Source: Aeromonas fluvialis
Lineage (GTDB): Bacteria; Pseudomonadota; Gammaproteobacteria; Enterobacterales; Aeromonadaceae
Direction of reading: 5' to 3'
NCBI RefSeq assembly: GCF_000819885.1
Contig: NZ_CDBO01000047.1
Location: 44,470 to 108,469, forward strand
DNA length: 64,000 bases
Below the pieces are notes generated by a model, which saw only the letters and a list, made by a program, of their open reading frames with translations, did no database searches and was not told the DNA's origin. The number at the start of each line of letters is the position of its first letter. The stretch's first letter is position 1. This document shows positions 19,330 to 28,346 of the stretch, one piece after another. The position numbers were made by a program, and so were the translations under genes.

Positions 19330-19392
19330 CTATTCACATTTTGTCATAAATACCCCTATTTCATTAATTTGTGGCGGCAGCCCTGTTCACAA
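19330..19392 (+). promoter_or_regulatory. Candidate tor boxes in the torR-torC gap
   Basis: The E. coli TorR site is the decamer CTGTTCATAT in direct repeats upstream of torC. Here three related decamers lie in the same orientation: CTATTCACAT at 19330-19339, CTATTTCATT at 19356-19365 and CTGTTCACAA at 19383-19392, with TTTGTCATAA (19340-19349) as a fourth, weaker candidate. The last lies about 45 bp before the torC start. Spacing differs from E. coli. The assignment is inference from position and similarity. Confidence 0.6.
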
Positions 19393-19437
19393 CGCCTCCC
19401 TATCATGGCTCCCATCAAAAAAGTGATGTGAGAGAGC

Positions 19438-20604
19438 ATGATGAAAAAACTGTGGCACTTCCTGCGCACCCCCAGCCGCCGCTGGTCGGTACTGGCGCTG
19501 CTTCTGGTGGGCGTCGGCGTCACCCTCGCGGGCACCGTCGGCCTGCACTACGGCTTTGAGAAAACCAGCAGCCTCGAATTCTGCATCTCCTGCCACTCCA
19601 TGAAAGACACCGTCTATCCGGAGTACAAGGAGTCCATCCACTTCAAGAATGCCTCCGGGGTACAGGCGGTCTGTACCGACTGTCATCAGCCGAAGGATTT
19701 CGTCGGCAAGGTGGCCCGCAAGATGGAGGCGGCCAACGACCTCTATCAGGAGTACATAGGCCACAGCATCGACACCCAGGAGAAGTTCGAGGACCGGCGC
19801 CTGCATCTGGCCGAGAAGGTATGGGCGCGGATGAGCAGCCAGAACTCCAAGACCTGCAAGTCCTGCCACAGCTACGACAACATGGATCACGCCAAGCAGT
19901 CCCCGGCGGCGGCGCTGGCGATGAAAGATGCGGCGGCGAAGAACATGAACTGCATCGAGTGCCACAAGGGTATCGCCCACGAACTGCCCAACATGGCGGG
20001 CGGCTTCCGGGCCACTTACGCCACCCTGGTCAGCGACGCACAAGAGGCGCCAGCCACCGAGACCCTCTACAACCTGGGTGAAAAAGATCTCTATGCCAGC
20101 GAACAGAGTAGCGAGCCGGTCGGCAAACTGCTGCCAGCGTCTCGCATCGACGTCGTAGACCGCAGCGGCGATCGCCTCAAGGTGATCATCGAAGGGTGGC
20201 GCGAAAGCGATGGCAAGGGCCGGGTGCTGAGCGAATACATGGGCAAGCGGGTCTTCGTCGCTACCATCCGTGATGAACTGAAAGCGAGCGAGAAAGCGCT
20301 CAAGCAGGAGACCGACAGCGCCACCCATATCAAGTGGGAACAGGTTCAGGTGCAGGCCTGGGTCGATGGCAAGGGCTTTGAGTCCTCGCTGAAGCCAATC
20401 TGGGATTACGCCGGCGAGATGTACAAATCCACCTGCAACTCCTGCCACGGCGCGCCGGATCCCGCTCACTTCACTGCCAACGGCTGGATCTCGGGGCTCA
20501 AGGCGATGTCTGCCTACTATCGCCTGAGCAAGGAAGAGGAGCGCACCCTGCTCAAATACCTGCAAAACCATGCCGCCGATACCGGTGGTCAGGGCAGCCA
20601 CTAA
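19438..20604 (+). CDS. torC: Pentahaem c-type cytochrome TorC
   Basis: TorC is the membrane-anchored cytochrome that passes electrons from the quinol pool to TorA in the periplasm. The 388-residue protein has an N-terminal anchor (WSVLALLLVGVGVTLAG, about 16-33) and five CXXCH haem sites: CISCH, CTDCH, CKSCH and CIECH in the NapC/NirT domain, then CNSCH in the C-terminal domain. This 4+1 arrangement is diagnostic of TorC. Two adjacent ATG codons (19438, 19441) could start it. The tor boxes lie just upstream; torA follows after 40 bp. Confidence 0.95.
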   Translation: MMKKLWHFLRTPSRRWSVLALLLVGVGVTLAGTVGLHYGFEKTSSLEFCISCHSMKDTVYPEYKESIHFKNASGVQAVCTDCHQPKDFVGKVARKMEAANDLYQEYIGHSIDTQEKFEDRRLHLAEKVWARMSSQNSKTCKSCHSYDNMDHAKQSPAAALAMKDAAAKNMNCIECHKGIAHELPNMAGGFRATYATLVSDAQEAPATETLYNLGEKDLYASEQSSEPVGKLLPASRIDVVDRSGDRLKVIIEGWRESDGKGRVLSEYMGKRVFVATIRDELKASEKALKQETDSATHIKWEQVQVQAWVDGKGFESSLKPIWDYAGEMYKSTCNSCHGAPDPAHFTANGWISGLKAMSAYYRLSKEEERTLLKYLQNHAADTGGQGSH

Positions 20605-20644
20605 TTCCGGATTCGAGTTCCGGATCCGAGAGAGGAATAACAAG

Positions 20645-23137
20645 ATGATCAATATTTCCCGTCGTGGTTTTCTGGGTGGCTTGCTGGCCAGCGGTGCCTC
20701 TGCCCTGATCGGCCCCTCCCTGCTCGGTCGCGCCGTGATGGCCGCAGAGTCCGGCGACAAGCTGGTGCAGTCCGGCTCCCACTGGGGCGCCTTCCGTGCC
20801 CGGGTGGTCGATGGCCGCTGGGTCGAGACCCTGCCGTTCGAGCATGACAAGCACCCCACCGACATGCTCAAGGCCTTGAGTGAGGTGGTCTACAACCCCT
20901 CCCGCATCCGCTACCCCATGGTGCGGCTGGACTGGCTGCGCAAGGGCCACCAGTCCGACACCAGCGAGCGCGGCCAAAACCGCTTCGTGCGGGTCACCTG
21001 GTCCCAGGCGCTCGATTTTTTCTATCACGAGCTGGAGCGGGTGCAGAAGACCTATGGCCCGAGCGCCCTCTATGCCGGCCACTCCGGCTGGCAGTCGGTG
21101 GGCAAGCTGCACTCCGCTGGCGCCATGCTGGGGCGTGCCATGAACCTGCACGGCACCTATCTGGCCAAGGCCGGTGACTACTCCACCGGTGCCGCCCAGG
21201 TGATCCTGCCCCACGTGGCGGGCGCCATGGAGGTGTATGAACAGCAGACCTCCTGGCCGCTGGTGCTGGAACACAGCAAAACCATCGTTATCTGGGGCTC
21301 CGATCCCATCAAGAACCTGCAGGTGGGCTGGCTGGTGCCGGATCACAGCGTCTACGACTACTGGGCGCAGCTGAAAGAGAAGGTGGCCAAGGGCGAGATC
21401 CGGGTGATCAGTGTCGATCCGGTCAAATCCAAGACCCAGAAGTACCTCAATTGCGATCAGGTGACCCTGAATCCGCAGACCGACGTACCGCTGATGCTGG
21501 GCATCGCCCACACCCTCTACAGCGAGAAGCGCCACGATGAGGCGTTCCTGAAGAACTACACCACCGGCTTTGACAAGTTCCTGCCCTACCTGCTGGGCAC
21601 CAGCGATGGTCAGGTGAAAGACGCCGAGTGGGCCGCCGCCATCTGTGGCGTACCAGCCGAGACCATCCGCGAGCTGGCCCGCGCCATGAGCAGCGGCCGC
21701 ACCCAGCTCATCGGCGGCTGGTGTGTGCAGCGCATGCACCACGGCGAACAGTACGCCTGGATGCTGGTGGTTCTGGCCTCGATGATTGGCCAGATCGGCC
21801 TGCCGGGGGGCGGTTACGGCTTTGGCTGGCACTACAACGGGGCGGGCACCATCACCTCCAGCGGCCCCATCATGTCCGGTTTCAGCTCGGTCATTCCTGG
21901 GGTCAAGCCGCTCCATGACGGCGACTGGAAGGGCTACTCCAAATACATTCCGGTGGCCCGTTTCGTCGACTGCATCCTCAATCCGGGCAAGCAGATCGCC
22001 TTCAACGGCCAGACCATCACCTACCCCCACATGAAGATGGCGGTGTTCTGCGGCAACAACCCGTTCCACCACCAGCAGGATCGCAACAAGATGGTCGCGG
22101 CCTGGCGCAAGCTGGAAACCGTGGTCAGCATCGATCACCAGTGGACCGCCAGCTGCCGCTTCGCCGATATCGTGCTGCCCGCCACCACCACCTATGAGCG
22201 GGATGACATCGAGCAGTGGGGTTCCCACGCCAACGCCGGTATCCTGGCCATGCACAAGGTGGTTGAGCCGCTGTTCGAGGCACGCGATGACTACGACATC
22301 TTCGCCGATCTCTGCCGCCGCTTCGACCGCGAGGCGGAGTTCACCGGTGGCAAGAGCAAGCTGGAGTGGATCCAGAGCATCTATGACGACGCCCGCCTGC
22401 AAGGTCGCGGCATCGGCATTCGTCTGCCCCGGTTCAGCCAGTTCTGGCACGGGGAAGGCTTCGTCACCTTCCCGGCGGGCCAACCCTGGGTGCGTCACGA
22501 GTCGTTCCGTCAGGAGCCGGATCTGGAACCCCTCGGTACCCCGTCCGGCCTTATCGAGATCTACTCCAAGACCATCGCCGACTACGGCTATGCCGATTGC
22601 CCGGGCCATCCGGTCTGGATCGAGCCCTACGAGCGCTCCCACGGCGGGCCGGGCAGCAAACAGTACCCGCTGCACCTGCAATCCTGCCACCCGGACAAGC
22701 GGCTGCACAGCCAGCTCTGCTCCTCCGACAACTACCGCGCCACTTACACGGTACAGGGTCGCGAGCCTGTCTATATGAATCCGCAGGATGCCAAATCCCG
22801 CGGCCTCAAGGACGGCGATCTGCTGCGGGTCTTCAACGGTCGCGGTCAGGTGCTGGCCGGTCTGGTGGTGAGTGATGACTACGCCCCGGGCGTGGTGCGC
22901 ATTCAGGAAGGTGCCTGGTATGGCCCGCAGGAGGGCGGCAAGGTGGGGACGCTCTGTACCTACGGCGATCCCAACGTGCTGACCGCCGACATCGGCTCCT
23001 CCAGCCTGGCGCAGGCCACCACGGCTCATACCGCGCTGGTGGAGATCGAGAAGTTCCGCGGACAGGCGCCCGCCGTCACTGCCTTCGGCGCGCCGGAATC
23101 GGCAAAGGGCATCGACCCCATGTTCCCGGCACTCTGA
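20645..23137 (+). CDS. torA: Trimethylamine-N-oxide reductase TorA, molybdopterin guanine dinucleotide enzyme
   Basis: TorA is the periplasmic terminal reductase converting TMAO to trimethylamine during anaerobic respiration. The ATG at 20645 follows GAGGAATAACAAG, giving 830 residues. A twin-arginine signal (NISRRGFLGGLLASGASAL) leads to a cleavage region near AVMAAES. The DMSO-reductase-family core shows YPMVRLDWLRKG, KAGDYSTGAAQVILPHV (the serine here is the expected Mo ligand region), WGSDPIKNLQVGW, VDPVKSKT, and the C-terminal SCHPDKRLHSQL cofactor-binding stretch. Neighbours torC and torD confirm the call. Confidence 0.96.
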   Translation: MINISRRGFLGGLLASGASALIGPSLLGRAVMAAESGDKLVQSGSHWGAFRARVVDGRWVETLPFEHDKHPTDMLKALSEVVYNPSRIRYPMVRLDWLRKGHQSDTSERGQNRFVRVTWSQALDFFYHELERVQKTYGPSALYAGHSGWQSVGKLHSAGAMLGRAMNLHGTYLAKAGDYSTGAAQVILPHVAGAMEVYEQQTSWPLVLEHSKTIVIWGSDPIKNLQVGWLVPDHSVYDYWAQLKEKVAKGEIRVISVDPVKSKTQKYLNCDQVTLNPQTDVPLMLGIAHTLYSEKRHDEAFLKNYTTGFDKFLPYLLGTSDGQVKDAEWAAAICGVPAETIRELARAMSSGRTQLIGGWCVQRMHHGEQYAWMLVVLASMIGQIGLPGGGYGFGWHYNGAGTITSSGPIMSGFSSVIPGVKPLHDGDWKGYSKYIPVARFVDCILNPGKQIAFNGQTITYPHMKMAVFCGNNPFHHQQDRNKMVAAWRKLETVVSIDHQWTASCRFADIVLPATTTYERDDIEQWGSHANAGILAMHKVVEPLFEARDDYDIFADLCRRFDREAEFTGGKSKLEWIQSIYDDARLQGRGIGIRLPRFSQFWHGEGFVTFPAGQPWVRHESFRQEPDLEPLGTPSGLIEIYSKTIADYGYADCPGHPVWIEPYERSHGGPGSKQYPLHLQSCHPDKRLHSQLCSSDNYRATYTVQGREPVYMNPQDAKSRGLKDGDLLRVFNGRGQVLAGLVVSDDYAPGVVRIQEGAWYGPQEGGKVGTLCTYGDPNVLTADIGSSSLAQATTAHTALVEIEKFRGQAPAVTAFGAPESAKGIDPMFPAL

Positions 23138-23140
23138 CCC

Positions 23141-23218
23141 CAAGGGGACGAAAGCGCCCCCTTGAGTTTCCTTTATTTTTAAAGTCGTTAGAATCGGGAG
23201 CCATCAAGGCTCCCGATT
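23141..23218 (+). terminator. Two hairpins between torA and torD
   Basis: The first stem (caagggg 23141-23147 / ccccttg 23158-23164) is followed by a T-rich run, ttcctttattttt, and looks like an intrinsic terminator. The second is a perfect 11-bp stem (aatcgggagcc 23192-23202 / ggctcccgatt 23208-23218) just before the torD ribosome binding site. They probably reduce torD expression relative to torCA. Confidence 0.6.
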
Positions 23219-23236
23219 GTTATCCACGGAGGAAAA

Positions 23237-23905
23237 ATGCAGGAATTTATGGCTACCAGCGAACGCCGCGCTGAGCTCTACTGGTGGTTCTCCACCCTGT
23301 TCGCCGCCGAACTCAGTGATGAGCAAATTGCCGAATACGACACCTATGATGTACGAAGCTTCCTGAAAAGCCTCTCGACCCTCGACCCGATGCGCGAGGC
23401 AGTGGCGGAACTCAACGACGCCATCGCTCGCCTGCTGGTGCGCCCGGATCGCCCGCTGGAGCTGGCCGCCGACTTCGCCGGTCTGTTTCTGGTTGATCCC
23501 AAGCAGGGTGCCCTGCCCTACGAATCACTCTACCGCGGCGATGCCAAGTTGCTGATGCAGGCCCCGATGGCCGAGATGCAGGCACGCCTCGATCGCCTCG
23601 GCATCAATGTCAGCGATAAATACAAAGAGCCTGCGGATCATCTGGCCATCGAGCTGGATCTGATGGGCAATCTCATCATCCGCGCGGCGGAAGCAAAGAG
23701 CGCGGCCGAGCGGGAACGCTGGCTCGACGAGCAAGAAGCACTGCTGCACGGTCATCTGCTGGGCTGGTTCGACAAGTTCGAAAGCGCCTGTCGCGCCGCA
23801 GACAAGTTTGGCTTCTATGGCGCCAGTGCCCGTCTGTTGGGGGTCTTCCTCAAGATGGATGCCAACTACCTCTCTCTGGTCAAACCGGCACCGTCCGCCG
23901 ACTGA
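23237..23905 (+). CDS. torD: TorA-specific maturation chaperone TorD
   Basis: TorD is the cytoplasmic chaperone that binds apo-TorA and its Tat signal and aids cofactor insertion. The 222-residue, mostly helical protein has the family features [20 protein letters not shown] at the N-terminus, [20 protein letters not shown] with the following LYRGD, and [16 protein letters not shown] in the middle. GGAGG lies just before the ATG at 23237; an ATG four codons later is an alternative. It is separated from torA by a hairpin-rich gap. Confidence 0.93.
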   Translation: MQEFMATSERRAELYWWFSTLFAAELSDEQIAEYDTYDVRSFLKSLSTLDPMREAVAELNDAIARLLVRPDRPLELAADFAGLFLVDPKQGALPYESLYRGDAKLLMQAPMAEMQARLDRLGINVSDKYKEPADHLAIELDLMGNLIIRAAEAKSAAERERWLDEQEALLHGHLLGWFDKFESACRAADKFGFYGASARLLGVFLKMDANYLSLVKPAPSAD

Positions 23906-23912
23906 GGCCGCG

Positions 23913-24281
23913 ATGAAGACAGCCCTGCTTCTGATTGCATGCTGGCTGCTGGCCCTGATCCCGCTGGATCAGGGCATGACTCCCCTCGTCACCCTGCTGT
24001 TCCACCCGGATCGCGAGCTCTACGGCACTGCCCAGCTCACCGGCTTTGCCGGCATCCTGCTCACCCTCTACCTTGCCAATCTCGGCGTCGAGGTGGTGTT
24101 GCGCCGCCGCTTCCAGATCGCCGGCATGCTGGCGCTGCTGGCCGCCTGGATCGACTTCATCAACAGCAGCGGCAACGAGTCGCACTTCCTGTTGCTCTAC
24201 CTGCTGGCCCTGCCATTCCATCTGCTCGGCTGGCTGGTCTTGGTGCGTGGAATCCAGGCCTTTGGCCGCGAGAAGGGGTGA
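23913..24281 (+). CDS. Small four-helix inner-membrane protein of unknown function, torD-linked
   Basis: I do not recognise this 122-residue protein. It begins MKTALLLIACWLLALIPLDQ and shows about four hydrophobic segments (about 3-20, 42-58, 68-84 and 90-108), with short charged loops such as LLRRRF-like VVLRRRFQIAG. The ATG lies 7 bp after the torD stop, so it is probably translated with torD. It is not the short TorE-type protein seen at other tor loci as far as I can judge from length. A role in TMAO respiration is possible only by position. Confidence 0.65.
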   Translation: MKTALLLIACWLLALIPLDQGMTPLVTLLFHPDRELYGTAQLTGFAGILLTLYLANLGVEVVLRRRFQIAGMLALLAAWIDFINSSGNESHFLLLYLLALPFHLLGWLVLVRGIQAFGREKG

Positions 24282-24285
24282 CGGC

Positions 24286-24558
24286 CTACTGGTCGCCGAT
24301 TTCCAACTGCCAGCTGTCATCCCGTTCGTTGAGATAGCGGATCAGTGGAGAATCGCCCTGATAGCGGGGAGTTTTCTTGAACTGGAGCGGGAACGGCTCA
24401 TCGATCAGCGACCTGTTCAATGAATCGGCTACCTGTTCACGCACCGATGGCGCCAGCTCGGAGCCCTGCTCCACATAACCCGGAACGGCAAAATCCGATT
24501 CGAACGCGGGGGTCTCAAACTGCCAGGCCGCGGCCAGCAACATCAATCCAATCATCAA
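24286..24558 (-). CDS. Small exported protein of unknown function, paralogue 1
   Basis: This is a 90-residue predicted protein with a short hydrophobic N-terminus (MMIGLMLLAAAWQFETP). It aligns with the gene at 24702-24980: both have a hydrophobic start ending in WQF-D/E-x-P, then an APSVREQVADSL-like helix (SPALWERVADLL in the other), then RYQGDSPLIRYLNERD (RYPGDSPLGRMLNGRD in the other). Shared motifs on the same strand suggest tandem duplication and real coding. It converges with the torD operon, with the stop codons almost touching. A TTG just before the ATG could also start it, given AGAGG seven bases upstream. Confidence 0.6.
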   Translation of the reverse strand: MMIGLMLLAAAWQFETPAFESDFAVPGYVEQGSELAPSVREQVADSLNRSLIDEPFPLQFKKTPRYQGDSPLIRYLNERDDSWQLEIGDQ

Positions 24559-24701
24559 ATAAACGCCTCTTCATCGTCTCTCATACGCCTTGTTTTCCAT
24601 ATTTTTGCCGCATCTTATGCTCGAGGAAAGAGCAAGGTCGCTATTGATGCACGTTCAGTGGTAACGGGCCCAGGCAAGTGGCCAGATACCGGTCTACCCG
24701 A

Positions 24702-24980
24702 CTATTTGCCAAACGTCAGGGTTGGTGAGCCACCTTTATCACGGCCATTGAGCATTCGACCAAGGGGAGAATCGCCCGGATAGCGGCTACCCGGTTCGCC
24801 GAGAGAGAGTCTGGCTGTCGATTTTTCTGCCTGCCATGCATGACCAAGCAGATCGGCCACCCGCTCCCACAGCGCAGGTGAGGCCTCTTGATGGGTGATC
24901 TCGAACTCTTTCAGAGGTTCGCCAGCGGGCACTGGCACATCAAACTGCCAGAGGGATGCACAGAGCAACAGAGAAAACAT
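24702..24980 (-). CDS. Small exported protein of unknown function, paralogue 2
   Basis: This 92-residue predicted protein starts MFSLLLCASLWQFDVPVPAG after GGAGGTC; the ATG immediately before (24983) is equally possible. It has a short hydrophobic, possibly cleaved N-terminus, a central acidic region, and the shared RYPGDSPLGRMLNGRD motif near residue 70. It lies 143 bp upstream of its paralogue and is divergent from acs, with about 170 bp between starts. No family is recognised. The PGDSPL/QGDSPL core is the best query for finding relatives. Confidence 0.6.
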   Translation of the reverse strand: MFSLLLCASLWQFDVPVPAGEPLKEFEITHQEASPALWERVADLLGHAWQAEKSTARLSLGEPGSRYPGDSPLGRMLNGRDKGGSPTLTFGK

Positions 24981-25151
24981 CATGACCTCCAATTAATCGA
25001 CACGGCCCCCCTTTTACTCAACCACCAATTAATTGTCACTCTTTGCCCTGTAACCAACTGTTGCTGTCTATCCAAAAGTCTAATTGCCCCCCGCCACCAA
25101 AGGTATAAGTTGTTAACAGACCATTAAAAGATCTATTCAAAGGAGTGACAG

Positions 25152-27098
25152 ATGAGCGAGAGCAAGGTCTACCCGGTCAAACCCCACATCAGCAGCAATG
25201 CCCTGCTCGACAAGGGCGACTATGCCGCCATGTATCAGGCCTCTATCGAGGAGCCCGAGACCTTCTGGGGTGAACAGGGGAAAATCCTTGACTGGATCAA
25301 GCCCTATAGCAAGGTCAAGAACACCTCCTACGATCCGGGCCATGTATCCATCAAATGGTTTGAAGATGGCCAGCTCAACGTCTCGGCCAACTGTCTCGAT
25401 CGCCATCTCGCCGAACGGGGTGACAAGGTCGCCATCATCTGGGAAGGGGACAACCCTGCCGAAGATCGCAAACTCACCTACCGCGAATTGCACAGCGAAG
25501 TGTGCAAGTTTGCCAACGTCTTGAAAGCCCAAGGGGTTCACCGCGGCGACGTGGTCTGCCTCTATATGCCGATGGTGCCGGAAGCTGCCATCGCCATGCT
25601 GGCCTGTACCCGCATCGGCGCGGTACACAGCATCGTATTCGGCGGCTTCTCGCCGGAAGCGCTGGCCGGCCGCATCATCGACTCCGGCTCCCGTATCGTC
25701 ATCACAGCCGACGAAGGACTGCGCGGTGGCCGTCCGGTACCGCTCAAGAAAAATGTGGATGAAGCGCTTACCAACCCGGATACCCAGGTCAACAAGGTGA
25801 TCGTGCTCAAGCGCACCGGCGGCAATGTCGCCTGGCACAACCACCGCGACATCTGGTGGCATGAAGCGACCGCTACCGTCAGCAGCGACTGCCCGCCCGA
25901 GGCGATGAACGCCGAAGATCCGCTCTTTATCCTCTATACCTCCGGCTCCACCGGCAAACCCAAAGGGGTGCTGCACACCACCGGCGGCTATCTGGTCTAT
26001 GCCACCCTCACCTTCAAATATGTGTTCGACTACCACGAAGAGGATATCTACTGGTGTACCGCCGACGTGGGCTGGGTCACCGGCCACTCCTATCTGGTCT
26101 ACGGACCGCTCGCCAACGGCGCCACCACCATCATGTTCGAAGGGGTGCCCAACTACCCGGCCAGCAACCGCATGAGTCAGGTGGTGGACAAGCATCAGGT
26201 CACCATCCTCTACACAGCCCCCACCGCTATCCGTGCCCTGATGGCCAAGGGCAACGAGGCGGTAGCCGGCACCTCCCGTTCGAGCCTGCGCATCATGGGA
26301 TCCGTGGGTGAACCCATCAACCCGGAAGCCTGGGAGTGGTACTACCGCACCATTGGCGACGAGCGCTGCCCCATCGTCGACACCTGGTGGCAGACCGAGA
26401 CAGGCGGTATCCTGATCAGCCCGCTGCCCGGCGTCACCGACCTGAAACCGGGCTCTGCCACCAAACCCTTCTTCGGGGTACAACCGGCGCTGGTGGACAA
26501 CATGGGCGAGCCACTTGAGGGGGCCACCGAGGGCAACCTGGTGATCACCGACTCCTGGCCGGGCCAGATGCGCACCGTATTTGGCGATCACGAGCGCTTC
26601 GAGCAGACCTACTTTTCCACCTTCCCCGGCCGCTACTTCACTGGCGACGGAGCCCGTCGCGATGCCGATGGCTACTACTGGATCACCGGCCGGGTGGATG
26701 ATGTACTGAACGTCTCCGGCCACCGCATGGGCACCGCCGAAATCGAATCGGCGCTGGTTGCCCATCCCAAGATCGCTGAAGCGGCGGTGGTGGGGGTTCC
26801 TCACGAGATCAAGGGTCAGGGTATCTATGCCTATGTCACCCTGATCGCCGGCGAGGAGCCGAGCCGCGAGCTGCACAAAGAGGTGAAGGAGTGGGTGCGC
26901 AAGGAGATTGGCGCCATCGCCACGCCGGATGTTATTCACTGGGCGGAGGGGCTACCGAAGACCCGTTCCGGCAAGATCATGCGCCGCATCTTGCGCAAGA
27001 TCGCCACCGGCGAGACCGACAGCCTGGGGGATATCTCCACCCTGGCGGATCCTGGCGTGGTGGACAAGCTGATCCGCGAGAAGTCGGAAGCAGCCTGA
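25152..27098 (+). CDS. acs: Acetyl-CoA synthetase
   Basis: Acs activates acetate to acetyl-CoA through acetyl-AMP. The 648-residue protein is full length and begins after a strong AAGGAGTGACAG site. AMP-binding motifs are present: [48 protein letters not shown] and the C-terminal [15 protein letters not shown], whose first lysine is the residue acetylated in Acs enzymes. It stands alone between the small divergent gene and aroQ and ends with a terminator. The sequence does not show a clear CRP site upstream. Confidence 0.97.
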   Translation: MSESKVYPVKPHISSNALLDKGDYAAMYQASIEEPETFWGEQGKILDWIKPYSKVKNTSYDPGHVSIKWFEDGQLNVSANCLDRHLAERGDKVAIIWEGDNPAEDRKLTYRELHSEVCKFANVLKAQGVHRGDVVCLYMPMVPEAAIAMLACTRIGAVHSIVFGGFSPEALAGRIIDSGSRIVITADEGLRGGRPVPLKKNVDEALTNPDTQVNKVIVLKRTGGNVAWHNHRDIWWHEATATVSSDCPPEAMNAEDPLFILYTSGSTGKPKGVLHTTGGYLVYATLTFKYVFDYHEEDIYWCTADVGWVTGHSYLVYGPLANGATTIMFEGVPNYPASNRMSQVVDKHQVTILYTAPTAIRALMAKGNEAVAGTSRSSLRIMGSVGEPINPEAWEWYYRTIGDERCPIVDTWWQTETGGILISPLPGVTDLKPGSATKPFFGVQPALVDNMGEPLEGATEGNLVITDSWPGQMRTVFGDHERFEQTYFSTFPGRYFTGDGARRDADGYYWITGRVDDVLNVSGHRMGTAEIESALVAHPKIAEAAVVGVPHEIKGQGIYAYVTLIAGEEPSRELHKEVKEWVRKEIGAIATPDVIHWAEGLPKTRSGKIMRRILRKIATGETDSLGDISTLADPGVVDKLIREKSEAA

Positions 27099-27120
27099 TC
27101 CCGCTTCATTTGTTACTCGA

Positions 27121-27150
27121 CAAAGCCGGCCCCGCGCCGGCTTTGTTGTT
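27121..27150 (+). terminator. acs terminator
   Basis: A perfect 10-bp stem (caaagccggc / gccggctttg, loop cccgc) 22 bp after the acs stop is followed by ttgtttct. Confidence 0.8.
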
Positions 27151-27386
27151 TCTCATCCACCCGCCAAGAGCAAAGCGGTTGCAGAGACCCCCAACAGGCC
27201 AGATTGTTCAACAAACAGCCAGATGTAGAGATTAGACCAGTAAAATGCTGCTAATTTTCACGAAATCAATATAATTGCGAAATCTGTGTGCCAGGGCACA
27301 CCGATTTGCGCAGAAAATGGCTAGATTTCAGGTAGTCCACAAGATAGCTGATAGATAGCAGCATTATCATCGAGGATGTACTCAAT

Positions 27387-27836
27387 ATGTCGCAAAATCA
27401 CCGAATTCTCCTGCTCAACGGACCAAACCTGAATCTGCTGGGCAAACGGGAACCGGGTATCTACGGCAGCAAGACGCTTGATGAGATCGTCGCCGATCTG
27501 AAGCTTAACGCCAGCGAACTCGGTGTCACTCTGGAACATCTGCAATCCAACGCCGAACATGAGTTGGTCGGCCGCATCCATCAGGCCATGGGCCAGGTGG
27601 ATTTTATCATCATCAATCCAGCCGCCTTCACCCACACCAGCGTCGCCATTCGCGATGCGCTGCTGGGCGTTGCCATCCCTTTTATCGAGGTTCACTTGTC
27701 AAACGTCCATGCCAGGGAGCCGTTCCGTCATCACTCCTATCTGTCTGATGTCGCAAAAGGGGTCATTTGTGGTCTGGGGGCCGATGGCTACCAATTCGCT
27801 TTAACCGCGGCCGTGCACCATCTGCGCGCGGCTTGA
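27387..27836 (+). CDS. aroQ: Type II 3-dehydroquinate dehydratase
   Basis: AroQ dehydrates 3-dehydroquinate to 3-dehydroshikimate in the shikimate pathway. The 149-residue length is standard for the dodecameric type II enzyme. It starts with [21 protein letters not shown] (motif given in part: [13 protein letters not shown]), carrying the catalytic Arg and Tyr region, then [46 protein letters not shown] with the catalytic His, and GLGADGY. It is followed after about 36 bp by accB, the arrangement seen in many gammaproteobacteria. Confidence 0.96.
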   Translation: MSQNHRILLLNGPNLNLLGKREPGIYGSKTLDEIVADLKLNASELGVTLEHLQSNAEHELVGRIHQAMGQVDFIIINPAAFTHTSVAIRDALLGVAIPFIEVHLSNVHAREPFRHHSYLSDVAKGVICGLGADGYQFALTAAVHHLRAA

Positions 27837-27872
27837 TAATCAATGATCAGATAAAGAAGAAAGAGAATGCTA

Positions 27873-28331
27873 ATGGATATCCGCAAAATCAAGAAGCTGA
27901 TTGAACTGGTTGAAGAGTCCGGCATCGCCGAACTGGAGATCTCCGAAGGTGAAGAGTCCGTTCGCATCAGCCGCAACTTCTCCGGTCAGGTCACTGCCGC
28001 CCCGCAGATGATGATGCAGCAAGCCGCTCCGGTTGCCGCACCTGCCGCTGCCGCCCCGGTTGCCGCTGCGCCGGCCGCCGCCGATGCCACCCCGAGCGGT
28101 CACCTGATGCGCTCCCCCATGGTTGGCTCCTTCTACCGCTCCTCCAGCCCGGATGCCAAGCCGTTCGCGGAAGTGGGTCAGCACGTCAATGTCGGCGACA
28201 CCCTGTGCATCGTCGAAGCCATGAAAATGATGAACCAAATCGAGTCTGACAAGGCCGGTGTGATCAAAGCGATCCTGGTTGAAAATGGTCAGGCCGTCGA
28301 ATTTGACGAGCCGCTGTTCATCATCGAATAA
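27873..28331 (+). CDS. accB: Biotin carboxyl carrier protein of acetyl-CoA carboxylase
   Basis: AccB carries the biotin that AccC carboxylates for malonyl-CoA synthesis. The start [17 protein letters not shown] matches E. coli AccB; an in-frame ATG two codons upstream is possible. The 152-residue protein has a helical N-terminal domain, an alanine/proline-rich linker ([20 protein letters not shown], about 48-67) and the biotinyl domain with the biotinylated lysine in [15 protein letters not shown]. accC follows after 15 bp. Confidence 0.97.
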   Translation: MDIRKIKKLIELVEESGIAELEISEGEESVRISRNFSGQVTAAPQMMMQQAAPVAAPAAAAPVAAAPAAADATPSGHLMRSPMVGSFYRSSSPDAKPFAEVGQHVNVGDTLCIVEAMKMMNQIESDKAGVIKAILVENGQAVEFDEPLFIIE

Positions 28332-28346
28332 GGGAAATCGCCACCC

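Noticed and set aside
20552..23143. Very long open frame antisense to torA (over 860 codons)
   Set aside because: High GC and codon bias leave the opposite strand open. The plus strand encodes a complete TorA with all cofactor motifs; the antisense translation has no recognisable domain. Similar antisense frames opposite acs, accC and the binding-protein gene at 46427-48244 are rejected for the same reason.
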